64,000 bases of DNA from Streptomyces sp. NBC_01591. Lineage in GTDB: Bacteria; Actinomycetota; Actinomycetes; Streptomycetales; Streptomycetaceae. The stretch covers positions 682,001 to 746,000 of the forward strand of contig NZ_CP109328.1 of the NCBI RefSeq assembly GCF_035918155.1, given 5' to 3'. Within the stretch, counting starts at the first letter, position 1. Every line of letters starts with the position of its first letter. The notes under the pieces are model-generated. The model saw only the letters and a list, made by a program, of their open reading frames with translations, searched no databases and was not told the origin of the DNA. Position numbers and translations under genes: made by a program. Positions 1 through 9,441 of the stretch are shown here, piece after piece.

Positions 1-129
1 TGGTCACCGGCCATCCAACGCCGCCCGCTTCAAGGACAGCACCCGCGGCCCCCGGTCCGGGCCCGCTGCCGGCACGTTCGCCGCGGGTACCGGCAGGCCG
101 GCTTTCCCGGGCCGCGGACGGGCTGGGGT

Positions 130-534
130 TCACCACTTCAGGGCCTCCGTCCGCGCGTCGTACAGCCCGTACCCGGTGTGCGGGACGCCAGGCGAGCCGT
201 CGTCGTCTTCATCGGTGTCCTGGTCCGTGTAGCGGCTCGTCCGCGGCGTCGTCGAGATCGTCGAGGCTGTCGGCATACGCCCCGGGGCTGTTTCGCCGAC
301 AGCCCGGTCCGGGTCCTGCGGAGGGAGTACGGGGTGGCGCAGTCCTTCGTGGGGCCGGTGGTGCCAGTGCACGAGCCACTCATCGAGGAGATCCTGCAAC
401 TGGGCGACGGTGTAGCACGCCTCGCGTTCGATGTCTCTGCCGCGGCGTGCGACGTCGGAGCCGGTGTAGCCCGGCAGATGCTGACAGAACAGAGCGTTGA
501 TCGACCCGAAGGTACGCTCCACGATGCGCGTGGG
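130..534 (-). pseudogene. TniA-type (Mu/DDE) transposase remnant
   Basis: The minus-strand reading begins with VERTFGSINALFCQHLPGYT and continues through EWLVHWHHRPHEGLRHP, the end of the catalytic core of TniA/Mu-type transposases, and ends in GLYDARTEALKW, a tail typical of actinobacterial TniA. About 150 residues between core and tail appear to be missing, and the N-terminal two thirds is absent; the frame joins unrelated sequence near 534. It is read as a dead, internally deleted copy. TniB and TniQ remnants of the same kind of transposon lie at 26.2-26.7 kb on the same strand. Confidence 0.75.
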
Positions 535-537
535 TAC

Positions 538-771
538 TGGCCGACCACACCCTGCGTCCGCCGCGAGGAAGCCGCCCAGCCGTGGATCGAGTGCCTCGCC
601 GCCGATGCCGCCCGCACCCTCGCCACCGACGTCAGCCCGGACGCCGCCCACTGCGCCCACAGCCGCGCCACCGAACTGGCCGCCGCCCAGCACCAGGCCC
701 GCTTCGACGCGTACGTCCCCGACACCCTGCGCAGAACCGACCTCGACACCCCCGCCACGGCCGATGCCTGA
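538..771 (+). pseudogene. 3'-end fragment of an unrecognised gene
   Basis: An open plus-strand stretch of about 77 codons ends in a stop at 769-771 and reads like coding sequence, Ala/Asp-rich and helical (PWIECLAADAARTLATDVSP, then HQARFDAYVPDTLRRTD). It has no start of its own and abuts the TniA remnant at about 535, so it is probably a gene tail cut by the transposon rearrangement. I do not recognise the family. From 772 to 940 I see no gene. Confidence 0.35.
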
Positions 772-940
772 CGGGCGCTCCGCGGCGTCGCGGCCTTCAC
801 ACACGACGGAGGCCGCGACGGGAGCCGGAGCGACCACGTACGAACCGTCGTCTGCGTCACTTGCGTCCGCTGGATCAGGAATCTCACGCAACGGTCCACT
901 CGTTCGTCTGAGCCGCGAGCTCAGCCGGTCGCGTTCACCA

Positions 941-977
941 GGGAGGGCGGGACCCCGCCGGGAGGTCCCGCCCTCCC
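941..977 (-). terminator. Terminator hairpin downstream of the tripeptidyl aminopeptidase gene
   Basis: A perfect 14-bp inverted repeat (941-954 with 964-977, arm gggagggcgggacc) surrounds a 9-nt loop. It lies 42 bp past the stop of the aminopeptidase gene, as expected for its transcription terminator. There is no long U tract, as is usual in Streptomyces. Confidence 0.8.
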
Positions 978-1018
978 ATCTTCAATGGGTTATGCGGAAA
1001 TGGACCACGCGACCGGGC

Positions 1019-2662
1019 TCAGAAACGGTCCGGGGCACGCTCCGGGAGCGGAGACCCGGGGAGCACGTCCCGCTTCTGGTTCTTCCGTGCCTCTGCGTTC
1101 GAGTCGGCCGTCGCCTTGCAAGTCACGTCCTTCGCCGGGAGCTTGCCGGTGAGCAGGTAGGCGGTGACCGTGCCGTCCGTGCACGCGTTGCCGTTCGGGT
1201 AGACGCCATGGCCCTCGCCGCCGAGGACAGTGACCATTTTCGAGCCCTTCAGGTCGGCGTGCAGGGCCTGACCGCTGGGCAGCGGAGTCTGCGAGTCCCA
1301 CTCGTTCTGGACGACCAGGGAACCGACCTTGTTGTTCACCTTGGTTGCCGGTTCCAGGGACTTGTCCCAGAATGCGCAGGGCTTGATGCTGGACGCAAAG
1401 TCACCGTAGAGCGGGTAGCGGCCCTTGTCTTCGATGGCGTCCTGCCGGTAGCTCTCAGGATCGCGGGACCACGCGGCCGAGTTGTCGCCGCACACCACGG
1501 CCCAGAAGCTCGCCGTCATGTTGTCGGACGGCACCTCGGCGGCATCGGAGACGCCTGAAGTCCCGGTCCCCTCGGATCCGGCGAACGCCGCGAGCTTCTT
1601 CGCGGAGGCGGGCTCGCCGGCCGCGGCCTTCTTCAGCTCCACGAACCCCTCGGTGGCGTACTTTGGGCTGAAGACCGCCCCGCGCATACCGCTCCGGATG
1701 TCATCACCATTGATCGGCTGCCCGTCCAGCTCGATGGGCTTCTCGTCGGCCTGCGCGACCAGGTCCCAGAAGGTCCGGTCGACCTGCTTCGGGGTGTCAC
1801 CGAGGCCGTACTTGTCTGAACGCTCGGCGGCCCACGCAGTCCACCGGTCGAACGCGGGCTCGGCGCCCTCCGCCCACCACTGGATCATCCCTCGCCAGGC
1901 GCGCGCCGGATCGACCGCGCTGTCCAGCACGAACCGGTCGGCCCGGTCCGGGAAGAGCTGGGTGTAGACGGCGCCCAGGTAGGTGCCGTACGAGTAACCC
2001 ACATACGAGATCTTCTTCTCACCGAGGATCGCCCGGAGCAGATCCATGTCGCGTGCGGTGTTGCGCGTGGTGATGTGCGGGAGCACGTCGCCCGCTTTCT
2101 CCTTGCACTTGTTCGCGACATCGCGTGCCCAGGCGACGTCCTTGTCGAACGTCTCCTCCTTGTACGGCCGCAGCCAGTTCTCCTCCTCCGGATCCAGATC
2201 GCAGGAAACCGGGCTGCTCTGTCCCACACCGCGCGGGTCGAAGCCGATGAGGTCGTACTTCTGCTGTGCGGACTCGGGGAGGCTCTCCTGCATCCCCAGC
2301 GGCATGTAGAGCCCCTGTCCCCCCGGGCCGCCGGGGTTGGAGAACAGGACACCGTGCCGCTTGTCGGGCGCGGTGCTCTTGATCCGGGATATGGCTAAGT
2401 CGATCCGCTTGCCCCAGGGAACCCGGTAGTCCAGCGGAACCTTGATCGTGGCGCACTCGAACTCCGCCGGAGAGGCGGCCTCGCACCGCTTCCACTGCGG
2501 CTTCTGCTTCACATACCGGTTCAGCGCGCCCGTGGCGGCGGACGAGGAGACGGTCGACGGGGTGGCGGCCGGAGCGGCGGTGGCCGTCGAGGTGGCGAGC
2601 GCGGGAGCCAGCGTTGCCATGACACTCACGGCCAACAGGGGTGCGAGACGTCGTCTGCGCAT
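1019..2662 (-). CDS. Secreted tripeptidyl aminopeptidase (alpha/beta hydrolase, S33)
   Basis: 547-residue exported serine peptidase of the Streptomyces tripeptidyl aminopeptidase (Tap/SlpD/SlpE) family, which removes tripeptides from the N-terminus of extracellular proteins. An N-terminal signal peptide is visible (MRRRRLAPLLAVSVMATLAP, then an Ala-rich cleavage region ending about residue 30). The oxyanion region is FSNPGGPGG. The nucleophile elbow GYSYG gives Ser224, and family position suggests Asp456 (NEWDSQTP) and His485 (GEGHGVYP) complete the triad. A C-terminal TAP-like domain follows. The start at 2662 is preferred over upstream in-frame starts because AAGGA lies 8-13 bases before it and the signal peptide follows directly. 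The gene looks intact and monocistronic, ending at the hairpin at 941-977. Confidence 0.9.
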   Translation of the reverse strand: MRRRRLAPLLAVSVMATLAPALATSTATAAPAATPSTVSSSAATGALNRYVKQKPQWKRCEAASPAEFECATIKVPLDYRVPWGKRIDLAISRIKSTAPDKRHGVLFSNPGGPGGQGLYMPLGMQESLPESAQQKYDLIGFDPRGVGQSSPVSCDLDPEEENWLRPYKEETFDKDVAWARDVANKCKEKAGDVLPHITTRNTARDMDLLRAILGEKKISYVGYSYGTYLGAVYTQLFPDRADRFVLDSAVDPARAWRGMIQWWAEGAEPAFDRWTAWAAERSDKYGLGDTPKQVDRTFWDLVAQADEKPIELDGQPINGDDIRSGMRGAVFSPKYATEGFVELKKAAAGEPASAKKLAAFAGSEGTGTSGVSDAAEVPSDNMTASFWAVVCGDNSAAWSRDPESYRQDAIEDKGRYPLYGDFASSIKPCAFWDKSLEPATKVNNKVGSLVVQNEWDSQTPLPSGQALHADLKGSKMVTVLGGEGHGVYPNGNACTDGTVTAYLLTGKLPAKDVTCKATADSNAEARKNQKRDVLPGSPLPERAPDRF

Positions 2663-3631
2663 GATATCGATCCTTCCGGTCGAACGTTCGGACAGGAAAG
2701 ATCTTTCAGGAACCGGCCACGCATGCGGATCCCTCGCCGGGCTGCATCTCTCCTCCACCCTGGGGATGACACAACAGCCTTGGGTGGTCCCGGAGTTGTA
2801 GGAGAGGAAGCTCTCTCAGCGATCCGCCAGCCGATCGGGTGCCACCCGGGCGACCCTGAGAATTCGGCCCCCGTGCCGAACTTGGTCCTCAGGAAAACAA
2901 CCGCTCGACCTCGCCCAACCCGCTCGCCGCTACGCCATACCCGGCAACCGCTGTGTCCCCGCATGACACCGTCCTGTAACCCGAGCTGCTCCTGGACGTG
3001 CTGTTCGGCATGGCGTGCTCGGGAGGTCGCGGGCGCAGCGCAGCATCCTCACGGTCAGGCGGCACACGACTGCATGCGGCTCAAGGGCGGAGCCTGGTTG
3101 AGCTCGTCGAAGTCGGCGGACCGCAGCTTCGGCGTGTACGCGGCGGTCACTTCATCAAAGCCGATGCCGAGGACGTGGGACGAGTTGCCCAGCCGACCGC
3201 CGACCGCCGACCGCCGACCGTGTCGGCTGCGCCGCCGGACATGTGCTCACCGCTCGTTACCAGGCCGCTCGTTATGGTCCGCGAGGAAGTGTTCTTCGCG
3301 CTCAGCATGTCTCATGAGACAGAAGGTCGGTCACGAGTCAAGCGCTCGACCTGGAGGTTAGTGACGTTGACGAGGGCCTGGGGAGCACAGGGCCGCAACG
3401 GTCGGCTGACACAGCTTGATGTCGGCCCTTTGAGGACCGACATCACTGGTATCTCCATGCCGTCTTACTCGTCCTGGCGCTGCCCTTCATCGCCCGCATT
3501 CAGCAAGCGAGTCCGCCCGGCCCAGGTGCGCGAGCCTTGATGTGAGGACTGGTGAGCCCGCGCCAGGAGGCGGATTGGGACGTGCGGATGATGTCCAGGT
3601 CGGTGGCGAACGCACCCTTGCAGAAGGCGCG
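2663..3631. other. Gene-poor stretch upstream of the aminopeptidase gene
   Basis: No gene I can support. Long open frames here lack start sites and recognisable motifs. Promoter and leader of the aminopeptidase gene should lie just above 2662. A short hydrophobic plus-strand run near 3440-3530 (WYLHAVLLVLALPFIARI) could be a membrane-gene tail but is too short to call. Confidence 0.4.
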
Positions 3632-3724
3632 GTCCGCGACGCGGCACCGACGGCCGGCGTGATCGACTCGCAGTCCGTCGAGGCGGACGCCGTCGTCGGG
3701 TCGGACGGCCACCGCGAAACCCCA
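3632..3724 (+). pseudogene. IS5-family transposase fragment
   Basis: The plus-strand reading contains APTAGVIDSQSVEADAVVG, which matches the first catalytic Asp region of IS5-type transposases (usually AGVIDSQSVK). Nothing upstream or downstream continues the gene, so it is a short relic. Confidence 0.7.
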
Positions 3725-3771
3725 GGTCAAAAACACAATCTGAGATCTCTACCGAACCCGGGGCGGTTCAC

Positions 3772-3918
3772 GTAGACGTGCGGCGGCATCTGGACTGGTT
3801 CGCCGCGAAGGGGGCTGGCGGGCTCCTGTTCGTCGGCGGGCGCGATGCGCCCTTCCGCCGCTCGATCTTCGACCGGACGTGCGCCGGCAACACCCTGTTC
3901 GAGAGGTCGCTGCCCTGA
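3772..3918 (+). pseudogene. Tyrosine recombinase (phage integrase) fragment
   Basis: A 48-codon plus-strand reading ending in a stop at 3916-3918 resembles the middle of actinobacterial integrases: VDVRRHLDWFAAKGAGGLLF, then VGGRDAPFRRSIFDR, where LLFTGPKGGPLRRSNFRR is usual. It lacks the Arg-His-Arg-Tyr catalytic tail, so it is a dead fragment. Confidence 0.6.
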
Positions 3919-3924
3919 CCGGGT

Positions 3925-4659
3925 TCAGCCGGGGCTGACGGTGTACGTGAACGTCTGCGAGGAGTCGCTGCCCCCCGTGCTGGTGACGGTGACGGGGACC
4001 GTGCCCGTGCCGCCCGGGGAGTAGGCGACGATGGTGGTGTCGTCGATGACGTTGTAGGAGGTCGAGTCGGGGCCGTACGACACGTCCACGACATCGCTCA
4101 GGTTGGTGCCGATGATGGTGGAGGCCGTGCCGCCGTAGTCGGGTCCGGTGGTGGGGGTCATGCTGGTCACCGTCGGAGCGCCTACATAGGTGAAGGTGAG
4201 CCCGTTGGTGGTACCGCCAATCGTCGTGACGCTGACTCCGACGGTCTGCGGAGTGGTCACGGGCGGCACCGTGACGTTCAGTGTGGTGTCGTTCACGACC
4301 GTGGGAACGACGGAGTTGGAGCCGAAGGACATCGACGTGGCGGTCGTCAGACTCGAACCGGTGAGGGTGATCGGGATGCCGTCGAGCGGTCCCATGGTCT
4401 CACTGAGGCTCGATTTGGACGGGAACGAGATGTAGTAGTACCAGGCCGGGGCTGACGTTCCGGCCGGCGTGGTGACGATGACCTGGACCGCGGCGTTGTT
4501 CGATGGTGCGACAGCGGTGATCTGGGTGGCGCTGTCGACCGCGAAACTGGCCGACTTGGTTCCGAACTTCACGCTGGTGGCGCCCGTGAAGTTCGTTCCG
4601 GTGATGACGACCTGGTTACCACCTGAGGTGGGTCCCTGGTGCGGGTTCAAAGTGACCAT
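3925..4659 (-). CDS. IPT/TIG-repeat protein
   Basis: 244-residue protein built from three IPT/TIG immunoglobulin-like repeats of about 80 residues. Each opens with a P-x-x-G-P motif (NPHQGPTSGGNQVVITGTNF; GPLDGIPITLTG; PTTGPDYGG) and ends in a beta-rich VPV-TTPAG type strand. These domains serve as binding or spacer modules on surface proteins and some enzymes. The start at 4659 (MVTLNPHQGPTSGG) begins exactly at the first repeat; an upstream in-frame start would add a basic Arg-rich stretch with no signal peptide. No export signal or anchor is visible. It is divergent from the larger TIG protein at 5065, so the two are probably co-regulated. Function unknown. Confidence 0.8.
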   Translation of the reverse strand: MVTLNPHQGPTSGGNQVVITGTNFTGATSVKFGTKSASFAVDSATQITAVAPSNNAAVQVIVTTPAGTSAPAWYYYISFPSKSSLSETMGPLDGIPITLTGSSLTTATSMSFGSNSVVPTVVNDTTLNVTVPPVTTPQTVGVSVTTIGGTTNGLTFTYVGAPTVTSMTPTTGPDYGGTASTIIGTNLSDVVDVSYGPDSTSYNVIDDTTIVAYSPGGTGTVPVTVTSTGGSDSSQTFTYTVSPG

Positions 4660-5064
4660 GAGGCTTCTCTTTCGCGCTGGGTGCTTTCTTCTCCGGGAAG
4701 GCCGCCCCGCATGAGGGAGCAAGAATGGGCCTATTGGGCCTCGGCGCCATTTCAATGAAGATGGATTCTCGTGCAGGGCACCCTTTGTATTAGAAATTGA
4801 AGCAGACGTTCCATGGATGGAGCAGGGCTCATATGATGCACTGAGTGGTGAATATTATGATATGAATTGCTTCCTGGCGACCAAATGAGCGCCCGCGTGC
4901 TCCGGTTGACCACTTACATCGAGTCGCGGCAGATGGAACAATCCGGGGACACGTGGAATCCACTCCTGAAATCGCGAGCGCCAGGCTATTGAATCTCAGG
5001 GCATGAAATCCTCAACTCGCTCTGACACTCACCGAATTCGGGAGTCCGGTCGAAAGGAGCCAGC
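4660..5064. promoter_or_regulatory. AT-rich divergent promoter region between two TIG-protein genes
   Basis: This 405-bp gap separates two outward-facing genes and is far richer in A+T between about 4770 and 4900 than anything nearby (for example gaatattatgatatgaat). It must hold the promoters of both genes. GAAAGGAG ends 7 bases before the start at 5065. I cannot fix -10/-35 boxes with confidence. Confidence 0.5.
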
Positions 5065-6756
5065 ATGTCCGTCAGCAAAGCCCCGCCGGCAGTCCAGGAG
5101 CTCGGGAGTTCCTCGTCCGCCGCCCTGTCCTTGGTGGCCGACGCCGACACTATCCCGGTGGGACCGGCACCCCACTCCATCGCCATGCGGCCCGACGGAC
5201 TGCGCTCCTATGTGACCAACTCGGGTAACGACACGCTGAGCGTGATCGACACCGCCGCCGGCGCCGTCGTCACCACCATCGGGGTGGGGCTCGGCCCGTG
5301 GGCCGCGGCGGTCGCCCCCGACGGCCGGTACGTCTATGTGACCAGCCCCGGCTCGGGGACCGTCGGCATTGTCAGCACGGCCACCGACACCCTCGTCGGT
5401 ACCGTCAGCGGCCTCACCGCGCCGCGCGGGCTGGCCGTCACCCCCGACGGAGCCCGCCTCTATGTCGCGAACTCCGGTGCCAACACGGTGAGCGTCGTCA
5501 GCACGGCCACCAACACTGTCACCGGCACCATCACCGTGGGGAACAGCCCCCAGGCGATCACCATCCGTCCCGACGGTCTGCGCGCCTACGTCAGCAACTC
5601 CGCCGACGGCACCGTGAGCGTGATCAACACGGTCAGCAACACCGTCGTGGCCACCGTGACCGGGCTCAACGTGCCCCTAGGCGTGGCCGTCACCCCCGAC
5701 GGGGCTAACGTGTACGTGGCGAACTCCGGTGCCAACACGGTGAGCGTCATCAGTACGGCCACCAACACCGTCACCGACACGGTCACCGTTGCGAGCAGCC
5801 CGGTCTATCTGACCGCCTCCCCTGACGGGACGCTCGTCTACGTGTCGATGACCGGCGCGGACTCGCTGACGGTGATCAACCCGAGTAGCAACAGCGTCAC
5901 CGAAACGATCCCGGGATTCGTCGAGCCCCACGAGGTGGCGACCACACCGGACGGGGGTTACCTCTATGTCGTCGACCACGGCGACAACACGGTCGGCGTC
6001 CTGAGAAGGCCGGCCAGCATCTCCCCGAGCAGCGGCCCCCGTGGCGGCGGAACGACTGTGACCATCAAAGGCAGGGGCTTCCTCGGGACCACCGCCGTGC
6101 GCTTCGGTATCCGGCCGGCCAGGAACTTCACCGTGGTGAGTGACACCACGCTGACCGTCGTCACCCCTTCCGCCATCCGATCTGCCGTACCGGTGACCGT
6201 GACTGCCAGCGGCGGAACAGCCATCATCGGTCACTTCTACTACCGTCGGCTGCCCGTCGTGAACCAGATCTCGTCCTCTTCCGGATCGGCGAACGGGGGA
6301 AACGTCGTCACCCTCACCGGACTCAGGTTCATCGGTGTCAAGTACGTACGGTTCGGCACCGTCCAGGCGGCCGCCACCGTCCGGTCGGACACCGAGCTCA
6401 CCGTCACCGTCCCACCGTCGGCCCTCGCCCGCACCGTCCCCGTCTACACGGTCAACGCAGGAGGCGTCTCCAACAGCCTCGCCTTCACCTACGTCGGCGA
6501 CCCCACGATCACCAGCATCAGCCCGGCCTCGGGGCCGCGGACCGGAAGCCGTATCGTGAACATCAACGGCACATTCCTGTCCCAGGTCACCACCATCACC
6601 TTCGGCGGCGTCCCGGTCCTCTCGTTCAAGGTCATGTCCGCCATCAAGGTTCAGGCGGTAACACCGCCGACGTCCACCCCCGGGCCCGTGGCCGTGGCCG
6701 TTCAAACCTCCACCGGCGCCACGGCCTCCTCCCCCGTCCCGTACACGTACACCTGA
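5065..6756 (+). CDS. YVTN beta-propeller protein with C-terminal IPT/TIG repeats
   Basis: 563-residue protein. Residues about 25-315 form seven YVTN/SMP-30-like blades of about 42 residues, each with a pattern like ANSGANTVSVVSTATNTV and a PDG-x-x-x-YV core. Residues about 318-563 form three IPT/TIG domains (SISPSSGPRGGGTTVTIKGR and similar). The mix of propeller plus TIG is known in S-layer-like or extracellular binding proteins. No signal peptide is visible, so either export is non-classical or the protein is cytosolic. The start has a strong GAAAGGAG site. The DNA encoding the blades is internally repetitive. Function unknown. Confidence 0.85.
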   Translation: MSVSKAPPAVQELGSSSSAALSLVADADTIPVGPAPHSIAMRPDGLRSYVTNSGNDTLSVIDTAAGAVVTTIGVGLGPWAAAVAPDGRYVYVTSPGSGTVGIVSTATDTLVGTVSGLTAPRGLAVTPDGARLYVANSGANTVSVVSTATNTVTGTITVGNSPQAITIRPDGLRAYVSNSADGTVSVINTVSNTVVATVTGLNVPLGVAVTPDGANVYVANSGANTVSVISTATNTVTDTVTVASSPVYLTASPDGTLVYVSMTGADSLTVINPSSNSVTETIPGFVEPHEVATTPDGGYLYVVDHGDNTVGVLRRPASISPSSGPRGGGTTVTIKGRGFLGTTAVRFGIRPARNFTVVSDTTLTVVTPSAIRSAVPVTVTASGGTAIIGHFYYRRLPVVNQISSSSGSANGGNVVTLTGLRFIGVKYVRFGTVQAAATVRSDTELTVTVPPSALARTVPVYTVNAGGVSNSLAFTYVGDPTITSISPASGPRTGSRIVNINGTFLSQVTTITFGGVPVLSFKVMSAIKVQAVTPPTSTPGPVAVAVQTSTGATASSPVPYTYT

Positions 6757-6819
6757 CAGCAGCCGACCGAGCGGGCTCGGGGCTCGCCAGTCCCGCCGCC
6801 ACGGAAGCAGTGCGCCGGA

Positions 6820-6970
6820 CGCTGCGCCTACGGCGTTCACAAAGCTGCGGTGGCCTTCCAGAGTATGGAGTTGCCCTCCGGTGGTCAGGTTCCAGACGAT
6901 GGCAGTCTTGTCGGCGCTGATGGCAATCGCCACAGGATGGGTATCGGGCAAAACTCCCGCGGCAACGGCA
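6820..6970 (-). pseudogene. WD40-repeat protein fragment
   Basis: The minus-strand reading AVAAGVLPDTHPVAIAIS, then TAIVWNLTTGGQLHTLEGH, is one complete WD40 blade with its W-D/N-L and G-H marks. No start or continuation exists on either side, so this is a remnant of a larger WD40-repeat gene. Confidence 0.65.
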
Positions 6971-7599
6971 TATGACTGAAGGGGGCGGCCTGGTCAGTGG
7001 GCTGATTCAGTTGCATGGAGGGTAGCTGTCGCCCAGCTCTTCGACCTCGTGGCTGGCAACTGGACCGCCGTCGTGTCCGAGCGGCGCCCTTCCGCCTGGG
7101 TCTGGGAAAGACACCCCCGCGCCGTCGCCAGCCTCAACGCGCAGCACTGCCTGCCTCCGCACGGCGGCAGTCTGACCCGCTGCCCGCTGTTGCTGGCCCG
7201 GTCGGGATCGTGAGCTGCCGACGCGGGGCTGCGCCCCGACCGGGCCAGCGTTGACGGCCGGGGAACTCGCTGCTGTTGAGACTCTCGGCTGCCATGAGGT
7301 GGGTTGTCGGCAGGCTCCGGGGAGGTGTCCCACGAGTGCCGCTGCGGACCCAGCTGTCAGCGACCCCGCCGTATCATGCACCCGCGGTGCGCAAGGACGC
7401 CCAGAGCGGCCGAGGGTCACTCGACGGAGCTGTCCTGTCGCAGTGCATCTGTCAGATGGCGAGCCGTTGACCTGATGGGGTGCCATGCTGATTGAGAACG
7501 CTGGCCCTCGGTGTTCTCAACTGACATGGCTTTCACGGAATCGTGCTGACGGGCGGGACAGCTGACTCAGCCGTCTTGCTCTTCGGTGAAGCTGCCCAT
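6971..7599. other. Gene-poor stretch with a possible coding relic
   Basis: No intact gene. A plus-strand reading from about 7022 to 7214 (VAVAQLFDLVAGNWTAVVSE, then ending RSGS) looks coding but is unrecognised and startless. The rest shows nothing I can support. Confidence 0.35.
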
Positions 7600-7649
7600 T
7601 GAAGCTTCCCCTTGATGTTGGACACCTGGAGACTGGGACGTGAGGTTCC
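7600..7649 (+). repeat. Truncated left end of an IS3-type element (copy 1)
   Basis: These 50 bases match 18981-19030 at 49 of 50 positions. In the second copy the repeat leads into the start of an IS3-type orfA, so it is the element's terminal repeat and leader. Here it is cut off 7 bp before the IS1634 left end at 7657. Confidence 0.75.
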
Positions 7650-7656
7650 TGCTTAT

Positions 7657-9441
7657 CTAGACCCGTACTTCGCGGGTCGTTGATTCGTATGGTGTGACCG
7701 GTCCGGGGGTGTCCCGGGCCGGTGGTGTGGCGTTGGGTGGGGTGTGTCGAAGTCTTCCCGGTCCCCGCGGCCACGGTCCCAGCGTCAGCGCTTTGAAGTA
7801 GCGGTGACCTCCGTGGTGGAGAAACGTCTGGGCGCTCTGCCTGTCGTTTCCGAGTTCACTCGCCGGCTGGATCTGTCCGGGATTGTCGATGAGGTGTGTC
7901 CGGGCGGTGCGAGCGCGCTGGTGACGCACGGGCAGGTGATCGAGGCGCTGGTGGCCAATCGGCTGACCGCGCCCGCACCGTTGGTGCGGGTCGGGGACTG
8001 GGCCCGCACCTGGGCGGTGGAGGAGGTCTTCGGGATCGAGGCCGGCCTGCTCAACGACGACCGGCTTGCCCGGGCCCTGGACGCGATCGCCCCACATCTG
8101 GAGCACATCGCCGGGACCGTCGGGGCGCGGGCGATCGGCGAGTTCGGCATCGATGTGTCCCGCCTGCACTGGGACATGACCAGCATGTCCGTGCACGGCG
8201 CCTACCCGGCCGAGGGTCAGGACGAGGGCTTCCCCGTCATCGGCTACGGGCATCCCAAGGACCGGCGCACGGACCTGAAGCAAGTCCAGGCCGGACTCGC
8301 GGTGGCGGCCGATGGCAGCATCCCGCTCCATGCCCGGGTCTTCGACGGCCCGGCGGCTGAGGTCTCCCAGATCGTCGGCGCGATGAAGGATCTGCGCACG
8401 ATGGCCGGGCCCTGCGACTTCCTGATGGTCGCCGACTCCAAGCTGGTGTCCTACGCCAACGTCACCGCTCTGCTGGCCGCCGGAGTGCAGTTCGTCGCTC
8501 CGGCACCGGCCGCGCAGGTCAGGGGCGAGGTCTATGCCGCCCTCGACCTCGAGCAGGCGAGCATCGTGGACTGGGTGCCCGACCGGGACGCGGACAAGCC
8601 GGCCGAGCAACGGGAGAGCTACCGGGTGCTGGAGGACACCCACACCTTGAGAGGGCCGCGGAAGAGTGATCCCGTGCTCACCGTGCGGCGAATCCTGGTC
8701 CACTCCACCGCGAACGCCGCGGGTCAGCAGGCCGCGAGGGACAAGCGCCTGGCCAAGGCCACTGAGGAACTGAACAAGCTCGCCGGATCGGCCGGCGGAC
8801 GGCACTACAAGAGTGCCGAGAAGATCATCGCCCGCGTCGGTGTGATCACCTCCAAGCGCCGGGTCACCTCCTGCCTGCGCTATCACGTCACCGAGGACGA
8901 CAGCGGCGTTCCCGCTCTGGAGTGGCACTTCGATGACGGCGTCCTTCAGGCCGAGGCCGCCGTCGACGGCTGGTACGCGCTGCTGACCACCCTGCCCGCC
9001 GAGCAGGCCGATCCGGGCCAGGTCCTGATCCACTACAAGGGGCAGGGCGCGGTCGAGCGCCGCTACCACGACTTCAAGGGGCCGCTCGCGGTCGCACCGG
9101 TCTTCGTGCAGCACAACCGGCGCGTCGCCGCCCTGATCCAGGTCATCTGCCTGGCCCTGCTGGTGTTCTGCCTGATCGAGCGGCAGGTCAGACGGGCCCT
9201 GGGACCGGAACAGACCATGACCGGGCTCTATCCCGACAACCGCCGCGTCCGCCCCACCGGCCGTATGATCTTCTATCACCTCGGCGAACTCACCCTGCGG
9301 ATCGGCCATATCACCGACCCACCCACCGTCCAGATCACCCGTGGTGTTCAACTCCACCTCCTCGATCTCCTCGACACCGACATCGGACAGACCCGCTGGC
9401 CACCGACCTGAAACGGTGACCCGCGCGAAGTCCGGGCCTAG
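7657..9441 (+). mobile_element. Complete IS1634-type insertion sequence (1785 bp)
   Basis: One transposase gene is flanked by imperfect terminal inverted repeats of about 22-24 bp: ctagacccgtacttcgcggg at the left and the complement of the same motif, with small changes, ending at 9441. Flanking bases (gcttat on the left, acgact on the right) give no obvious target duplication. The left flank is an IS3 end and the right flank is the interior of a macro-domain gene, so the flanks have been rearranged since insertion. Confidence 0.85.
7744..9411 (+). CDS. IS1634-family transposase
   Basis: 555-residue DDE transposase. The first about 110 residues form the DUF4277 domain typical of IS1634-group proteins (HGQVIEALVANRLTAPAPL). 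A DDE core follows, with the region FGIDVSRLHWDMTSMSVHG likely to carry the first Asp and FLMVADSKLVS the second; the C-terminal YHDFKGPLAVAPVFVQ region holds the usual Y-x-x-K/E block. It is full length with no frameshift, so it is probably active. It starts with GTG. The first 96 codons are repeated exactly in the inverted copy at 10562-10937. Confidence 0.9.
   Translation: MSKSSRSPRPRSQRQRFEVAVTSVVEKRLGALPVVSEFTRRLDLSGIVDEVCPGGASALVTHGQVIEALVANRLTAPAPLVRVGDWARTWAVEEVFGIEAGLLNDDRLARALDAIAPHLEHIAGTVGARAIGEFGIDVSRLHWDMTSMSVHGAYPAEGQDEGFPVIGYGHPKDRRTDLKQVQAGLAVAADGSIPLHARVFDGPAAEVSQIVGAMKDLRTMAGPCDFLMVADSKLVSYANVTALLAAGVQFVAPAPAAQVRGEVYAALDLEQASIVDWVPDRDADKPAEQRESYRVLEDTHTLRGPRKSDPVLTVRRILVHSTANAAGQQAARDKRLAKATEELNKLAGSAGGRHYKSAEKIIARVGVITSKRRVTSCLRYHVTEDDSGVPALEWHFDDGVLQAEAAVDGWYALLTTLPAEQADPGQVLIHYKGQGAVERRYHDFKGPLAVAPVFVQHNRRVAALIQVICLALLVFCLIERQVRRALGPEQTMTGLYPDNRRVRPTGRMIFYHLGELTLRIGHITDPPTVQITRGVQLHLLDLLDTDIGQTRWPPT

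Noticed and set aside
5200..5950. Regularly spaced repeats that could suggest a CRISPR array or satellite
   Set aside because: They are about 126 bp long, diverged and in frame: they encode YVTN propeller blades. No CRISPR repeats or cas genes were seen anywhere.
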